Source: a bacterium
GTDB lineage: Bacteria; Zhuqueibacterota; QNDG01; JAGLOF01
DNA length: 64,000 bases
Assembly: GCA_016934955.1 (NCBI GenBank)
Contig: JAFGRY010000008.1
Location: 79,512 to 143,511 of the forward strand
Direction: 5' to 3'
Position numbers and translations under genes: made by a program. The notes under the pieces were generated by a model. It was not told the origin of the DNA and did not search any database. It saw only the letters and a program-made list of their open reading frames with translations. This document shows positions 1-8,305 of this stretch, piece after piece. The number at the start of each line of letters is the position of its first letter. Position 1 is the first letter of the stretch.

Positions 1-2
1 TC

Positions 3-425
3 GTGATCAGGCCCTATCGAATAACCCGCCGCATCCATGACGGGGACCGGATCGACCTGGGGGGCAGAAGCCTCGAGATCATCTTTACGCCCGGGCACTC
101 CGCCGATGACCTCTGCCTGCTGGACCGGGAGAACGGGGTGGTTTTTTCGGGGGATATTTTTTACGAAGGGGCGCTGTTCGCCCATCTCGCGGAATCTGAT
201 CCGGAAGCATACCGGAAAACGGCGCTGATCCTGGAACGGCTGGCCGGCGAATTCCGCTATGTCTGTCCCGCCCATTCCCGGCCCATGGCCCCTGCTTCCC
301 GGCTCGCTGAGGTGAGGCGGCTCTTTAATCGGATCGATGCGGGGACGGCTGCCGTGCGCGATATCGGGAACCGTCTGCTCTATTCGTCCGATTCGTTGAA
401 AATCGTCCTGAATAAATCCCGCTGA
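3..425 (+). CDS. MBL-fold metallo-hydrolase, 3' part only
   Basis: The reading frame is open from the window edge, so the GTG at position 3 is probably internal and the gene starts upstream. The visible 140 residues look like the second half of a metallo-beta-lactamase-fold hydrolase: TPGHSADD (His32 in the visible part), SGDIFYEG (Asp51) and CPAHS (His91) match the later metal-ligand motifs of the fold. The HxHxDH motif that normally comes first lies outside the window. Substrate cannot be told; the superfamily includes glyoxalase II and many hydrolases of thioesters, lactones and phosphoesters. The gene converges on the peptide transporter, with a hairpin between them. Confidence 0.8.
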   Translation: MIRPYRITRRIHDGDRIDLGGRSLEIIFTPGHSADDLCLLDRENGVVFSGDIFYEGALFAHLAESDPEAYRKTALILERLAGEFRYVCPAHSRPMAPASRLAEVRRLFNRIDAGTAAVRDIGNRLLYSSDSLKIVLNKSR

Positions 426-451
426 TCCTGCCGGGTATTGGGGAAATAGGA

Positions 452-475
452 AGCCCCAAGGCATGCCTTGGGGCT
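452..475. terminator. 24-bp perfect palindrome between convergent genes
   Basis: A 10-bp stem (AGCCCCAAGG / CCTTGGGGCT) closes on a CATG loop. It lies 27 bp past the hydrolase stop and 31 bp past the stop of the opposing transporter. Neither side has a clear T-run, so it may work as a weak bidirectional terminator or 3'-end stabiliser. Confidence 0.5.
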
Positions 476-506
476 AACGGGTGTATCCCGACAATGCAGC
501 AGCCTT

Positions 507-2006
507 CTAGGATACCGTTCGCAGCCGTTTCTTCGCGGTCAGCATGATGTAGAGACCGCCTGTTCCGATGACGAACATGATTCCCGACTGGATCGCGGTT
601 TTGACCGGGAGCATTCCCTGGCTGGACGTGACCAGGTAGAGGATGGCGAAAGCGGCGACGACGATCAGTCCGTACACGAACACCATGACCCGGTGGGCCC
701 GGGCGCGGGTGGTTTCATTGTCCTCGCCGAACAGTTTGTTGTATATCCCGAGACCTCCCATGGTGGCGATACCGAGAATGGCGAAGACGAGCCAGAACAT
801 GCGCACGGTGCCCTCATTGCCGGCCTGATCCCGCAGCGGCACCATGATGGCGTTGTAGAGCTCTCCGCCGACGTTCGAGCCCACCAGCGATCCGATGACG
901 CCGTAAAGGAACGCGTACCCCATATAGGTCGCCTTGCTCTCCTGGGGGGCGACGGTACCGATATAACTGTAGTATTTGGGGTGCGTGGTCATTTCGCCGA
1001 TGGAAAAGACGATGATGCCGGCAATGAACGGCCATACGCTCTGGGAAAGGGAAAGGCAGAGAAATCCCAGCGAGCCGATGAGAATGCCGCCCATCATGGT
1101 CGGGACCGCCTTGAGATTCTTGACGATCCTGCTGACCACGATCTGCAGCAGGACGATGGTGCCCCCGTTCATGACCGTTACGTGCTGGGGGCCGAGGTGA
1201 AAGGAGATGCCGATACTGGCAAAGGCGTTGTTCACCGGCGCGGGATCGATGAAATCACGCAGATACCAGAGCACGGTGCCGAAATTCTGGAAGTACAAAA
1301 TCCAGAAACAGGAATAAACGAAAATGAGCAGCATGAAACGGGCGTCCGAAAGCACGAGGGCCGCATCGGAGAGCACCTGTTTGAGTTTCTTCGTACTTTC
1401 GGGTTTGGGCGGATCCCGGTAGAGAAAGATCGTGGGCAGCAGCATCAGCGCGCAGTAGAGGGAGCTGGCGATAAAGACATAGCGCCAGGAGAAACCCCGC
1501 AGGTGGCCGGCGATGAGCGGCGCGATGAGGGCCCCGATGTTGATCATCCAGTAGTAGACCCCGAATCCGAATCCCGATGTTTTTTCATCCGTGGTTCTTG
1601 CCACCGTACCGGTGATGATCGGTTTGAACAGCCCCGACCCGGTTGCCATGATCAGCAGTGAGGAGAAGATCACCCAGTAGCTGGTGACGTGTCCCGAAAT
1701 AAAATACCCCGCGGAAAGCAGCGAGAAGGCCACGAGCAGCAGTCTGCGGTACCCGTACCTGTCGGCAAGCGCGCCGCCGAGTATGGGGACGACATAGGTG
1801 ACCGCATACACGACCCCCTGAAGCAGTCCGATTGAGTCCTCACCGAAGCCGAGGCCTCCGTTGGCCACCTTGTCACTGAGGTAGATCGCCAGAAGAGCGT
1901 TCAGCCCGTAATAGGCGCCGCGCTCGAAAAGCTCCATAATATTGGCGATCCAGAAAGTCCGGGGCAGTGATGAGAGTATTCCGCTTTTTTTTGGCTTGTC
2001 GTTCAT
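507..2006 (-). CDS. Proton-dependent oligopeptide transporter (POT/PTR, MFS)
   Basis: A 499-residue inner-membrane MFS protein with many hydrophobic segments. Near the N-terminus, ELFERGAYYG (residues 25-34) matches the ExxERFxYY proton-coupling motif of POT transporters, with Glu25, Glu28, Arg29 and Tyr32/33 present. The later YYWMINIGA stretch fits the second PTR2 family signature. Such proteins import di- and tripeptides with protons. The length is usual for bacterial POTs. The start has a GGAGAG ribosome site on the reverse strand. It is monocistronic and convergent with the upstream hydrolase. Substrate is inferred from family only. Confidence 0.88.
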   Translation of the reverse strand: MNDKPKKSGILSSLPRTFWIANIMELFERGAYYGLNALLAIYLSDKVANGGLGFGEDSIGLLQGVVYAVTYVVPILGGALADRYGYRRLLLVAFSLLSAGYFISGHVTSYWVIFSSLLIMATGSGLFKPIITGTVARTTDEKTSGFGFGVYYWMINIGALIAPLIAGHLRGFSWRYVFIASSLYCALMLLPTIFLYRDPPKPESTKKLKQVLSDAALVLSDARFMLLIFVYSCFWILYFQNFGTVLWYLRDFIDPAPVNNAFASIGISFHLGPQHVTVMNGGTIVLLQIVVSRIVKNLKAVPTMMGGILIGSLGFLCLSLSQSVWPFIAGIIVFSIGEMTTHPKYYSYIGTVAPQESKATYMGYAFLYGVIGSLVGSNVGGELYNAIMVPLRDQAGNEGTVRMFWLVFAILGIATMGGLGIYNKLFGEDNETTRARAHRVMVFVYGLIVVAAFAILYLVTSSQGMLPVKTAIQSGIMFVIGTGGLYIMLTAKKRLRTVS

Positions 2007-2145
2007 GCGTTTCTCTCCATATTATGATTCCGGTGTGAAATACACAGTCGGCGTTGTTTACTGATTGTTCAAGATACTACATCGTCGGGGAAATTGCCAC
2101 CACAAATTTTTATTTTTATCCGGCGGCGGGTCCCTGATTTTTTTC

Positions 2146-2175
2146 TTGCATTATTGCCGGGGGGCGCTGTATCTT
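2146..2175 (+). promoter_or_regulatory. Candidate sigma-70 promoter for the CsgG-like lipoprotein
   Basis: TTGCAT (2146-2151) and TATCTT (2170-2175) are 18 bp apart, about 57 bp before the start codon. It is a moderate match only; the preceding 40 bases are AT-rich. Confidence 0.35.
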
Positions 2176-2232
2176 AGACGGCTGTGCAGTTTGGACAATA
2201 CGGGTAACGTTTGCCAGAGAAGGGGAGGGATA

Positions 2233-3282
2233 ATGAGCAAGAGAACAGGTGCTGCGGTTCTGCTGCTGGGCATGATTTGGATGTCCTGCGGGTCGACCGG
2301 CAGCGTGAACATCAGGGTTCAGAAAGCGGCCGCGGTGGACATGCCGGGCGTGCATACCATCGCCATCGTTGATTTCAAGGGCCCCGAGGGATCGGGCAGC
2401 CAGATCGCGACCATGGTGCAGTCGAAGCTGATGGAAACCGGCCATTTCAACATTATGGAGCGGGAAAAGATCAGCGCCCTGCTCTCGGAACAGAATCTGG
2501 GCATGACGGGTATTGTCGATCCCTCGACGGCCGCCGAGATCGGCGCCATGCTGGGGGTGGACGCCATGATTTTCGGGGAGGTGACCGCCTACAAGATCGA
2601 GCCTGATAAGCAGGTCTCGAAAAAGGTGAAGGAAAAGCAGTTCACCGGCAAGTACAAGACGGTGACGAAGAAGGATAAGAACGGGAAGCAAAAGACCGTC
2701 AAGGAAAAAATCTACGAGGATGTCTGGGTGACGAAATCCTACTGGGTGCGTCAGGGAAACGTGGATGTCAATTTCCGGGTCGTGAATGTGAAGACCGGCG
2801 CCCTGCTGGCCGCTCACAGTGATTCTGAAAGTTATGACAGCCAGGAGGGGAAGTCTGAATACTCGCTGCTCAACAGCACCCAGTCCAATCTGGAGCCCCC
2901 CGGAAAGATCCTTTCGGATCTCGCCGAGAAAGTGTGCCGCCGGTTCGTGTTCATGATCTCGCCGCACGTCGTCAGTGAGCAGCGGGTGATTGAATCGGGC
3001 AAGGAAGGGATCGCGAGGGGGAAGAAGCTGGCCGAGGCCGGCCTGTGGCCGGAGGCCATGGAAGCGTGGCGCAAGTCCGCGAAAAATTTTCCCAAGGAAC
3101 CGGCATCATTCTATAATCTGGGGCTCGCCTATGAAGTCCAGGGTGATCTCGACCAGGCGGAGGAGCTGTACAAGGAGGCACTGTCGCTCAAGAGCAAGGA
3201 TCTGTACATGCAGGCACTGGCCCGCATCAGAAAGTCAAAGGCGGATCGCGCGCGTCTCGAGCAGCAGCTGGAGAACCGTTAG
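2233..3282 (+). CDS. CsgG-like lipoprotein with C-terminal TPR
   Basis: 349 residues from the ATG at 2233, chosen because a GGGGAGGG ribosome site precedes it and a signal sequence follows; the frame is open further upstream but that part looks non-coding. A hydrophobic stretch ends in MSC at residues 17-19, a weak lipobox. Residues about 43-117 (IAIVDFKG, then MEREKISALL, then GAMLGVDAMIFGEV) match the CsgG/curli-assembly type domain. A Lys-rich insertion follows at about 125-165. Residues about 255-345 form one or two TPR-like helical pairs. Likely an outer-membrane-associated lipoprotein of unknown partner; no curli genes are nearby. A strong terminator follows. Confidence 0.75.
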   Translation: MSKRTGAAVLLLGMIWMSCGSTGSVNIRVQKAAAVDMPGVHTIAIVDFKGPEGSGSQIATMVQSKLMETGHFNIMEREKISALLSEQNLGMTGIVDPSTAAEIGAMLGVDAMIFGEVTAYKIEPDKQVSKKVKEKQFTGKYKTVTKKDKNGKQKTVKEKIYEDVWVTKSYWVRQGNVDVNFRVVNVKTGALLAAHSDSESYDSQEGKSEYSLLNSTQSNLEPPGKILSDLAEKVCRRFVFMISPHVVSEQRVIESGKEGIARGKKLAEAGLWPEAMEAWRKSAKNFPKEPASFYNLGLAYEVQGDLDQAEELYKEALSLKSKDLYMQALARIRKSKADRARLEQQLENR

Positions 3283-3313
3283 CAGCAGTGTTCATAGCGT
3301 GTCGGTCATCGAG

Positions 3314-3343
3314 CCCCCGGAACTGTTCCGGGGGTTTTTTTTT
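3314..3343 (+). terminator. Rho-independent terminator after the CsgG-like gene
   Basis: A 9-bp GC-rich stem (CCCCCGGAA / TTCCGGGGG) with a CTG loop is followed directly by nine T residues. A textbook intrinsic terminator, 31 bp after the stop codon. Confidence 0.93.
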
Positions 3344-3416
3344 ATCTTCCGGAGGCGCACCGCCTTCGGGTACAAAAAAAGGTGCGACACCGGGCACCTC
3401 GGTGACAAGAAAATAC

Positions 3417-3483
3417 TTGACAATCCGTTTTGCGTGTATTAAATTATACGTGAACGTACACTTTTATTTTGATTATTAGTGTA
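3417..3483 (+). promoter_or_regulatory. Promoter and operator-like dyads of the double-MerR operon
   Basis: A consensus TTGACA (3417-3422) is followed after 16 bp by TTAAAT (3439-3444). Overlapping and downstream lie TACGT-GA-ACGTA (3447-3458) and alternating GTGTA/TACAC motifs at 3434, 3457 and 3479. The dyads sit where an autoregulator would bind. The promoter call is good; operator function is inferred. Confidence 0.55.
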
Positions 3484-3504
3484 AATATACGAAAGGGATT
3501 GTTT

Positions 3505-4266
3505 ATGGGTGGTCATATTTATATCCGCGACGAGTTTCTCGAACGGATCGGTGTCGATTCGGGTACGCTGGAAACCTGGGAGCAGCTCAAGCTTGTCATC
3601 CCCTCGGGCTACACCGACGACAATATTCCCTGCTACAGCGAAGATTCGATTGAACGGGTGCTGCACATTCAAAAGCTGCAGGAACTGGGCTATGAGCCCG
3701 AGGAGATCAATAAAATCGTCCGCAAGGTCGGTCTGCCCGGGCGCGCGGACGGGAAAGACGAAGATAAAAAGGCCGGTCAGTATCTTACCGTCGGCAATCT
3801 GGCCGAGCAGGTCGGCGTCAGCCCGCGGACGATAAAGCACTGGGAAGACAAGGGCATTATCGAGGCCAATATGCGGAGCGCCGGCGGGTTCAGGCTCTAC
3901 TCCGAAGTATACGTCTACCTCTGCAAATTGCTGCTCGACCTGCAGCTCTTCGGCTACAGTCTGGATGAAATAAAGACGGTTTCCGACTATTTCAGGGAAT
4001 TTCTCGATATTCAGAAGCAGCATCCCGTGATGAATCCCGATGTGACGATGGCCAGGCTGGACGCCTTTCTGGAGCAGATCGCCCAGCTGTCTGAGAAAAT
4101 CAGCAAGTTCAAAGACGGTATTCAGCGGTGGGATGAGCTGTTGAAGAAACGGAAAAAAGAGATCGCCGGCATCAGAAATCAGATTGAAAAGAGAGAAAGA
4201 GAGAAGGAAAAAGAGAAGGAAAAAGCCAGGGAAAAGGCCAAAGCGAAGAAAAGGGGTGAGAAGTAA
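3505..4266 (+). CDS. Regulator with two MerR-type DNA-binding domains
   Basis: 253 residues from the ATG at 3505, which has GAAAGGGA seven bases upstream. Two MerR-like winged-helix domains lie in tandem: residues about 3-75 (IRDEFLERIGVDSGTLETWE, then YSEDSIERV) and about 88-165 (LTVGNLAEQVGVSPRTIKHW, then RLYSEVYVY). Only the second carries the usual TIKHWEDKGII helix-turn-helix and wing sequence; the first is diverged. A coiled-coil region and a tail of alternating Lys/Glu/Arg follow. No B12, metal or drug-binding domain is visible. The stop is one base from the next start, so it is the first gene of an operon with the hydrolase and radical SAM protein. Probably an autoregulated DNA-binding protein. 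Confidence 0.8.
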   Translation: MGGHIYIRDEFLERIGVDSGTLETWEQLKLVIPSGYTDDNIPCYSEDSIERVLHIQKLQELGYEPEEINKIVRKVGLPGRADGKDEDKKAGQYLTVGNLAEQVGVSPRTIKHWEDKGIIEANMRSAGGFRLYSEVYVYLCKLLLDLQLFGYSLDEIKTVSDYFREFLDIQKQHPVMNPDVTMARLDAFLEQIAQLSEKISKFKDGIQRWDELLKKRKKEIAGIRNQIEKREREKEKEKEKAREKAKAKKRGEK

Positions 4267-4267
4267 T

Positions 4268-5422
4268 ATGAACGCATACGAGATGGTTGCCGCCGATTTT
4301 CAATCCCGCAACCTGGTCGAATGTGCCGACAGCGAGACGCTGCCCGGCAGGGACCGCTCTTCCCGGGCGCTGCTCTCCCACTATCTCAATACGACCGCCG
4401 CCGGAACGCTGGCCCGCAATCTCCTGCGGGTGAGTGACAGCGAGATCGATGAAAATATCAGGTTTACCTATCCTGTGCTCCATCCCAAGGGAACGTCAAG
4501 GAGCGGCTCGGTCATCATCTTGTTTCACGGGCTGAACGAGAAGCGGTGGGACAAGTACCTGCCCTGGGCTCAGGCGCTTGCGGGAATGACGGGCAAATCA
4601 GTGCTGCTGTTTCCCCTGGCGTTTCACATGAACAGAGCACCTGCGGAATGGGCCGATCCCCGGCTGATGCAGCGGATCGTCAGGGAGCGGAAAGAACTGT
4701 TCCCCGGTGTGCTGCACTCCAGCTTCGCCAATGCAGCGCTCAGTCACCGAATCCAGTTCGCGCCCGAACGGTTTCTCCGGTCGGGGGTGCAGTCCTATCT
4801 GGATGCGGTGCAGCTGGTGCGGGAAATACGCTCGGGAAGCCATCCGGAGGTGCGTGAAGACGCATCGGTCGATCTTTTCGGGTACTCCATCGGCGCGTTT
4901 CTCGCTGAAATGCTGGTGATGGCGGATCCCGGGGGGCTGTTCACCCCTTCCCGGCTGGTGATGTTCTGCGGCGGATCGGTGCTGAACCGCGCGCAGCCCG
5001 TTTCCCGGGCGATTATCGACAGTGAGGCGGCCCATGCCATGCAGCGCTATCTGGAAGCCCTTCCGGCCGCGGAGGGACCCGGGAGCGGCCTCGGCATTAT
5101 CGCCGCTGACTTCACCCCCAGGGAGCAGGCGATTTTTCTGTCGATGATCCATGCCGACAAATACCGGTCGGTCCGCCGGCGCTGCCTTTCGGCGCTCACC
5201 GGCAGAATCAAGGCCATCACCCTGGCCGGCGACCGGGTGTTTCCCCCGGATGCCGTCGCCGGGACACTGCGGGAGCACGGCATCGATACAAAAGTATTTG
5301 ACTTTCCGTTTCGCTATTCGCATGAGAACCCCTTTCCCGCGGCAGGCGGCCCGGTCCCCGGTCCGGTGCGGGAGAGTATGATGCAGGTGTGCGAAGAAAC
5401 CGCCGCAATGTACCGTAATTGA
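4268..5422 (+). CDS. Alpha/beta-hydrolase fold protein
   Basis: 384 residues from the ATG at 4268, which lies one base after the regulator stop and has GGGGTGAGAAG before it. VIILFHGLNE resembles the oxyanion-hole strand of alpha/beta hydrolases, and GYSIG carries a nucleophile elbow with Ser207. LAGDRVFPPDAV and the RYSHENP region near the C-terminus could supply the acid and the histidine. There is no signal peptide, so it is probably cytosolic. The family resembles uncharacterised DUF-type hydrolases rather than a named lipase. Substrate unknown. Confidence 0.65.
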   Translation: MNAYEMVAADFQSRNLVECADSETLPGRDRSSRALLSHYLNTTAAGTLARNLLRVSDSEIDENIRFTYPVLHPKGTSRSGSVIILFHGLNEKRWDKYLPWAQALAGMTGKSVLLFPLAFHMNRAPAEWADPRLMQRIVRERKELFPGVLHSSFANAALSHRIQFAPERFLRSGVQSYLDAVQLVREIRSGSHPEVREDASVDLFGYSIGAFLAEMLVMADPGGLFTPSRLVMFCGGSVLNRAQPVSRAIIDSEAAHAMQRYLEALPAAEGPGSGLGIIAADFTPREQAIFLSMIHADKYRSVRRRCLSALTGRIKAITLAGDRVFPPDAVAGTLREHGIDTKVFDFPFRYSHENPFPAAGGPVPGPVRESMMQVCEETAAMYRN

Positions 5423-5432
5423 GGATGTGATC

Positions 5433-6866
5433 ATGAAAAAAATGGTATTTATCGAACCGAAGGCGCCCAATCTGCACATATTTTCCCGTTTCACGCTGCC
5501 CCGGCTGGGATGCTTCATTCTGGCGACGCTGATGCAGAAGCGGGGCTGGCAGGCGGATGTTATTGTAGAGGAGAACGAAGAGATCGATTTCAGCCGTATT
5601 CAGGATGCCGATCTGGTGGGCATATCCACCATCACCTCCACCGCTCCCCGGGCCTATGCCATCGCCGACATTCTCCGGAGCAAGGGGATACCGGTGATCA
5701 TGGGCGGACCCCACGTCACCTTTCTGCCCGGGGAAGCTCTTGAGCATTGTGATTTCGTTGTCCGGGGTGAAGGGGAGCAGGCCCTTACGGCCTTCGTCGA
5801 CCAATGGGAGGGGAAGCGCGCCTGGGAAGCGGTACCCAATCTTTCCTTCAGGAAGGACGGGAACCCCATACACACCCAATCCCTGCCTCTCATTCAGGAT
5901 CTTGACGCGGTGGCGGTTCCCGATGCCGGTCTGCTTCAGAAATCCTCGAAATCGATTGCCGGAAAACGGGTGATCCCTGTCCAGACCTCCCGGGGATGCC
6001 CGTTCAACTGCACCTTTTGTTCGGTAACCGGCATGTTCGGGAAAAAATTCCGCTACCGTTCCAAAGAGAACATCCTGGCCGAACTGAGACACTACGACTC
6101 ATCGAAAAACGAGATATTTTTCTACGACGACAATTTCACGGCCAACCGGTCCCGGGCCAAGGCCCTGCTGCGGGCCATGATCCGGGAAGGGTTCCGGTTC
6201 ACCTGGTCGACGCAGGTGCGGGCCGATATCGCCAAAGACAGGGAACTGGTGGAGCTGATGTACCGGGCCGGCTGCCGTATCGTCTACATCGGATTCGAGT
6301 CGGTAAATCCCGAGAGTCTCGAGGCGATGCATAAATCCCAGACCGTCGCCGAGATGCGGGAAGCGGTGAAGGTGCTGCGAAAGCAGAAAATCAATATTCA
6401 CGGCATGTTCGTGTACGGATTCGATACGGATTCCTGGAAGACCGTGAAGGCGACCGTGCGGTTCGCGAAGCGGATGAGACTGATGTCGACCCAGTTTCTC
6501 ATTCTCACGCCGCTGCCCGGTTCCGGATTCTACCGGCAGCTGGAGCGGGAAGGCAGGATCGTGCTGAATGACTGGAACCTCTATGACGCGCACCACGCGG
6601 TCTTCAGGCCGTCCGGATTCACCATGGCGGAACTGCAGCGGGCCCAGATCTACAGTCACACCCGTTTTTATTCGTTCTGGGAATCGGTGAAAAAACTCAT
6701 CCAGTGGCGCTGGGCCGACCTGATCATCGCGATCTACGCCCGGGGGCTCAACCGGGGCTGGATAAAGAAGAACAGGACGTTTCTCAAAGTGATCGATCTC
6801 ATGACCCCGCGCAAGGGGGCGAGGATTTCTGTTGATTACCACGAGGAAGTTTTTGTAAATTACTAA
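5433..6866 (+). CDS. B12-binding-domain radical SAM protein
   Basis: 477 residues from the ATG at 5433; a GTG two codons upstream is also possible, but GAGGATG is better spaced to 5433. The N-terminal 130 residues form a Rossmann-like cobalamin-binding-type domain (VGISTITSTAPRAYAIADIL, GGPHVTFLPGEAL). CPFNCTFC (Cys189, Cys193, Cys196) is the radical SAM 4Fe-4S motif, followed by a radical SAM barrel. The classic DxHxxG cobalamin-ligand motif is not seen, so cobalamin binding may be base-off or lost. This class methylates or rearranges unreactive carbons (BchE, HpnJ/HpnR-like enzymes). The gene is the last of the MerR operon. Substrate unknown. Confidence 0.85.
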   Translation: MKKMVFIEPKAPNLHIFSRFTLPRLGCFILATLMQKRGWQADVIVEENEEIDFSRIQDADLVGISTITSTAPRAYAIADILRSKGIPVIMGGPHVTFLPGEALEHCDFVVRGEGEQALTAFVDQWEGKRAWEAVPNLSFRKDGNPIHTQSLPLIQDLDAVAVPDAGLLQKSSKSIAGKRVIPVQTSRGCPFNCTFCSVTGMFGKKFRYRSKENILAELRHYDSSKNEIFFYDDNFTANRSRAKALLRAMIREGFRFTWSTQVRADIAKDRELVELMYRAGCRIVYIGFESVNPESLEAMHKSQTVAEMREAVKVLRKQKINIHGMFVYGFDTDSWKTVKATVRFAKRMRLMSTQFLILTPLPGSGFYRQLEREGRIVLNDWNLYDAHHAVFRPSGFTMAELQRAQIYSHTRFYSFWESVKKLIQWRWADLIIAIYARGLNRGWIKKNRTFLKVIDLMTPRKGARISVDYHEEVFVNY

Positions 6867-6898
6867 GACATCCCCTAATCAGCCAGACAGGAGATCCG

Positions 6899-7870
6899 AT
6901 GCTCCCACAACTGACCGATGTGCAGCAGGCGCATCAGCGGATCAGATCCTCTATTCACGAAACGCCGGTATTCACCAGCGCGACCCTTGACGCCCGGACG
7001 GGCGGACAGGTGTTTTTCAAATGTGAAAATTTCCAGAAGATCGGCGCCTTCAAGATCCGGGGCGGCTGCAACACCGTGTTTTCGCTCGGGGAGGAGGAAG
7101 CGGCCAGGGGAGTCGTCACCCACTCCTCGGGCAACCACGCGGCGGCGGTGGCCCTGGCAGCGAAATTGCGGAACATCCCCGCCCGGATCGTCATGCCCGA
7201 AAATTCCACCGAGGTCAAGATCGCGGCGGTGCGGGGCTACGGCGGCGAGATCACCTTTTGCGCCTCTCATCCCGCGGCCCGGGAGGAAACGGCCCTTCGC
7301 ATCGTGGAAGAGACCGGGGCGGTGCTGATCCCCTCTTATAATGACCCGCGGGTGATCTGCGGCCAGGGCACGGCGGCCCTGGAGCTCATGGAGCAGATCG
7401 GTGACCTCGACATCATCATGACTCCCCTGGGGGGAGGCGGCCTGCTTTCCGGGACGGCCATCGCGGCGAAGGGGCTGGATCCCGGCATCTGCGTCATCGG
7501 CGTTGAACCGGAACAGGTGGACGACGCCTACCAGTCCCTCAAGACCGGGATGATCGTCACCATCGACAAACCGGTCTCCATCGCCGAGGGGCTGCTCATG
7601 CCCCTGCGGGAGCATACGTTCCCCGTGATCCGGAAATTCGTCAGCGAGATCCTGCTCGTGTCAGAAGAAGAGATCGTGGAGGCGATGCGGTTCGTCTACG
7701 AACGCATGAAGATGATCATCGAACCCTCCTCGGCCGTGGTGCCGGCGGCCATCCTGTCCGGGAAAATCGATATCAAAGGGAAACGCGTGGGCGCGATCAT
7801 CTCGGGCGGGAACGTGGATATGGGGGTGTTTTTCCAGTGGATGCATGATAAAGGAAACAGGATACCCTAG
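6899..7870 (+). CDS. Threonine/serine dehydratase-like PLP enzyme
   Basis: 323 residues, the size of catabolic threonine dehydratase (TdcB) and serine racemase and shorter than biosynthetic IlvA, which has a C-terminal ACT-type domain. AFKIRGG contains the PLP lysine (Lys52), SSGNHA is the phosphate/substrate loop, and GGGGLLSG is the PLP phosphate-binding glycine loop. It would deaminate L-threonine or L-serine to the keto acid, or racemise serine. AGGAGATCC supplies the ribosome site. It is separated from the radical SAM gene by 32 bp and could be cotranscribed. Which of the two activities applies cannot be read from sequence. Confidence 0.85.
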   Translation: MLPQLTDVQQAHQRIRSSIHETPVFTSATLDARTGGQVFFKCENFQKIGAFKIRGGCNTVFSLGEEEAARGVVTHSSGNHAAAVALAAKLRNIPARIVMPENSTEVKIAAVRGYGGEITFCASHPAAREETALRIVEETGAVLIPSYNDPRVICGQGTAALELMEQIGDLDIIMTPLGGGGLLSGTAIAAKGLDPGICVIGVEPEQVDDAYQSLKTGMIVTIDKPVSIAEGLLMPLREHTFPVIRKFVSEILLVSEEEIVEAMRFVYERMKMIIEPSSAVVPAAILSGKIDIKGKRVGAIISGGNVDMGVFFQWMHDKGNRIP

Positions 7871-7996
7871 GGGCGCACGGCTGTGCGCCTGGAGACTATG
7901 CGGGTTTCGGTATCGGTATCGCAAATCGGTATTCGAAGGTGAAAAGACAGAGCGAGAGAGCGAAAAAATGGTTCATGAGGTGATGGCGTAAATAAA

Positions 7997-8040
7997 CAAT
8001 AATCAATATCCAACATTCAATTACCAATATCCAATGACCG
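7997..8040. repeat. AT-rich tract with repeated CAATATCCAA
   Basis: CAATATCCAA occurs at 8004-8013 and 8025-8034, exactly 21 bp apart, with related CAA-rich words between. Low-complexity tracts of this wording occur in intergenic DNA of many environmental genomes; no function is known to me. Confidence 0.5.
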
Positions 8041-8054
8041 GGTGCCCGTGTCCC

Positions 8055-8147
8055 GGCCTGACCTTGTGACAAGTCTTTCTGTATGATCTGGTTAAACACT
8101 CCTCTTCCCGGCAGACAGTGACGATGGACTTGTCACAAGGTCAGGCC
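8055..8147. repeat. Palindromic repeat, copy A (21-bp perfect arms)
   Basis: Arms at 8055-8075 and 8127-8147 are perfect reverse complements and contain the core CCTTGTGACAAGTC / GACTTGTCACAAGG. The spacer is 51 bp, the same as in copy D. Each arm also holds a small palindrome, CTTGT-G-ACAAG. No target-site duplication is visible at the ends. As RNA it would form a 21-bp stem. Confidence 0.85.
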
Positions 8148-8190
8148 TCTTTTCGTTGGAAACGTGGGGTAGGGCGGATGGGCCGGCCAC

Positions 8191-8214
8191 CTGCCTCCGG
8201 TCTCCTGCCTCCGG
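8191..8214. repeat. CTGCCTCC / GTCTCCTG repeat tract
   Basis: Two CTGCCTCCGG units flank TCTC. The 13-mer GTCTCCTGCCTCC (8200-8212) recurs as its reverse complement at 23668-23680. Simple-sequence-like, probably not functional by itself. Confidence 0.55.
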
Positions 8215-8305
8215 CCTTCCGGGTAAGACGCACGGCCGTGTCCCTCTACCGTATCCTTTACCCTTGTTTTAAAAACAATTCTTCCCGATTCTGCGTGTTT
8301 TTTAA

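Noticed and set aside
468..1661. Long open frame antisense to the peptide transporter, and others like it opposite GC-rich genes (for example 26087-27061 and 34032-35846)
   Set aside because: They are mirror frames of clear genes, a common result of high GC at third positions; none has a recognisable domain.
2065..2232. Upstream extension of the CsgG-like lipoprotein
   Set aside because: It would place the signal sequence in the middle of the protein and cover the probable promoter; the ATG at 2233 has a strong ribosome site.
8061..8140. Reading TTGTGACAAGTC arms as CRP/FNR-type binding sites
   Set aside because: The TGTGA and TCACA halves lie far apart and the arms extend far beyond such a site; three copies lie after stop codons or away from promoters.
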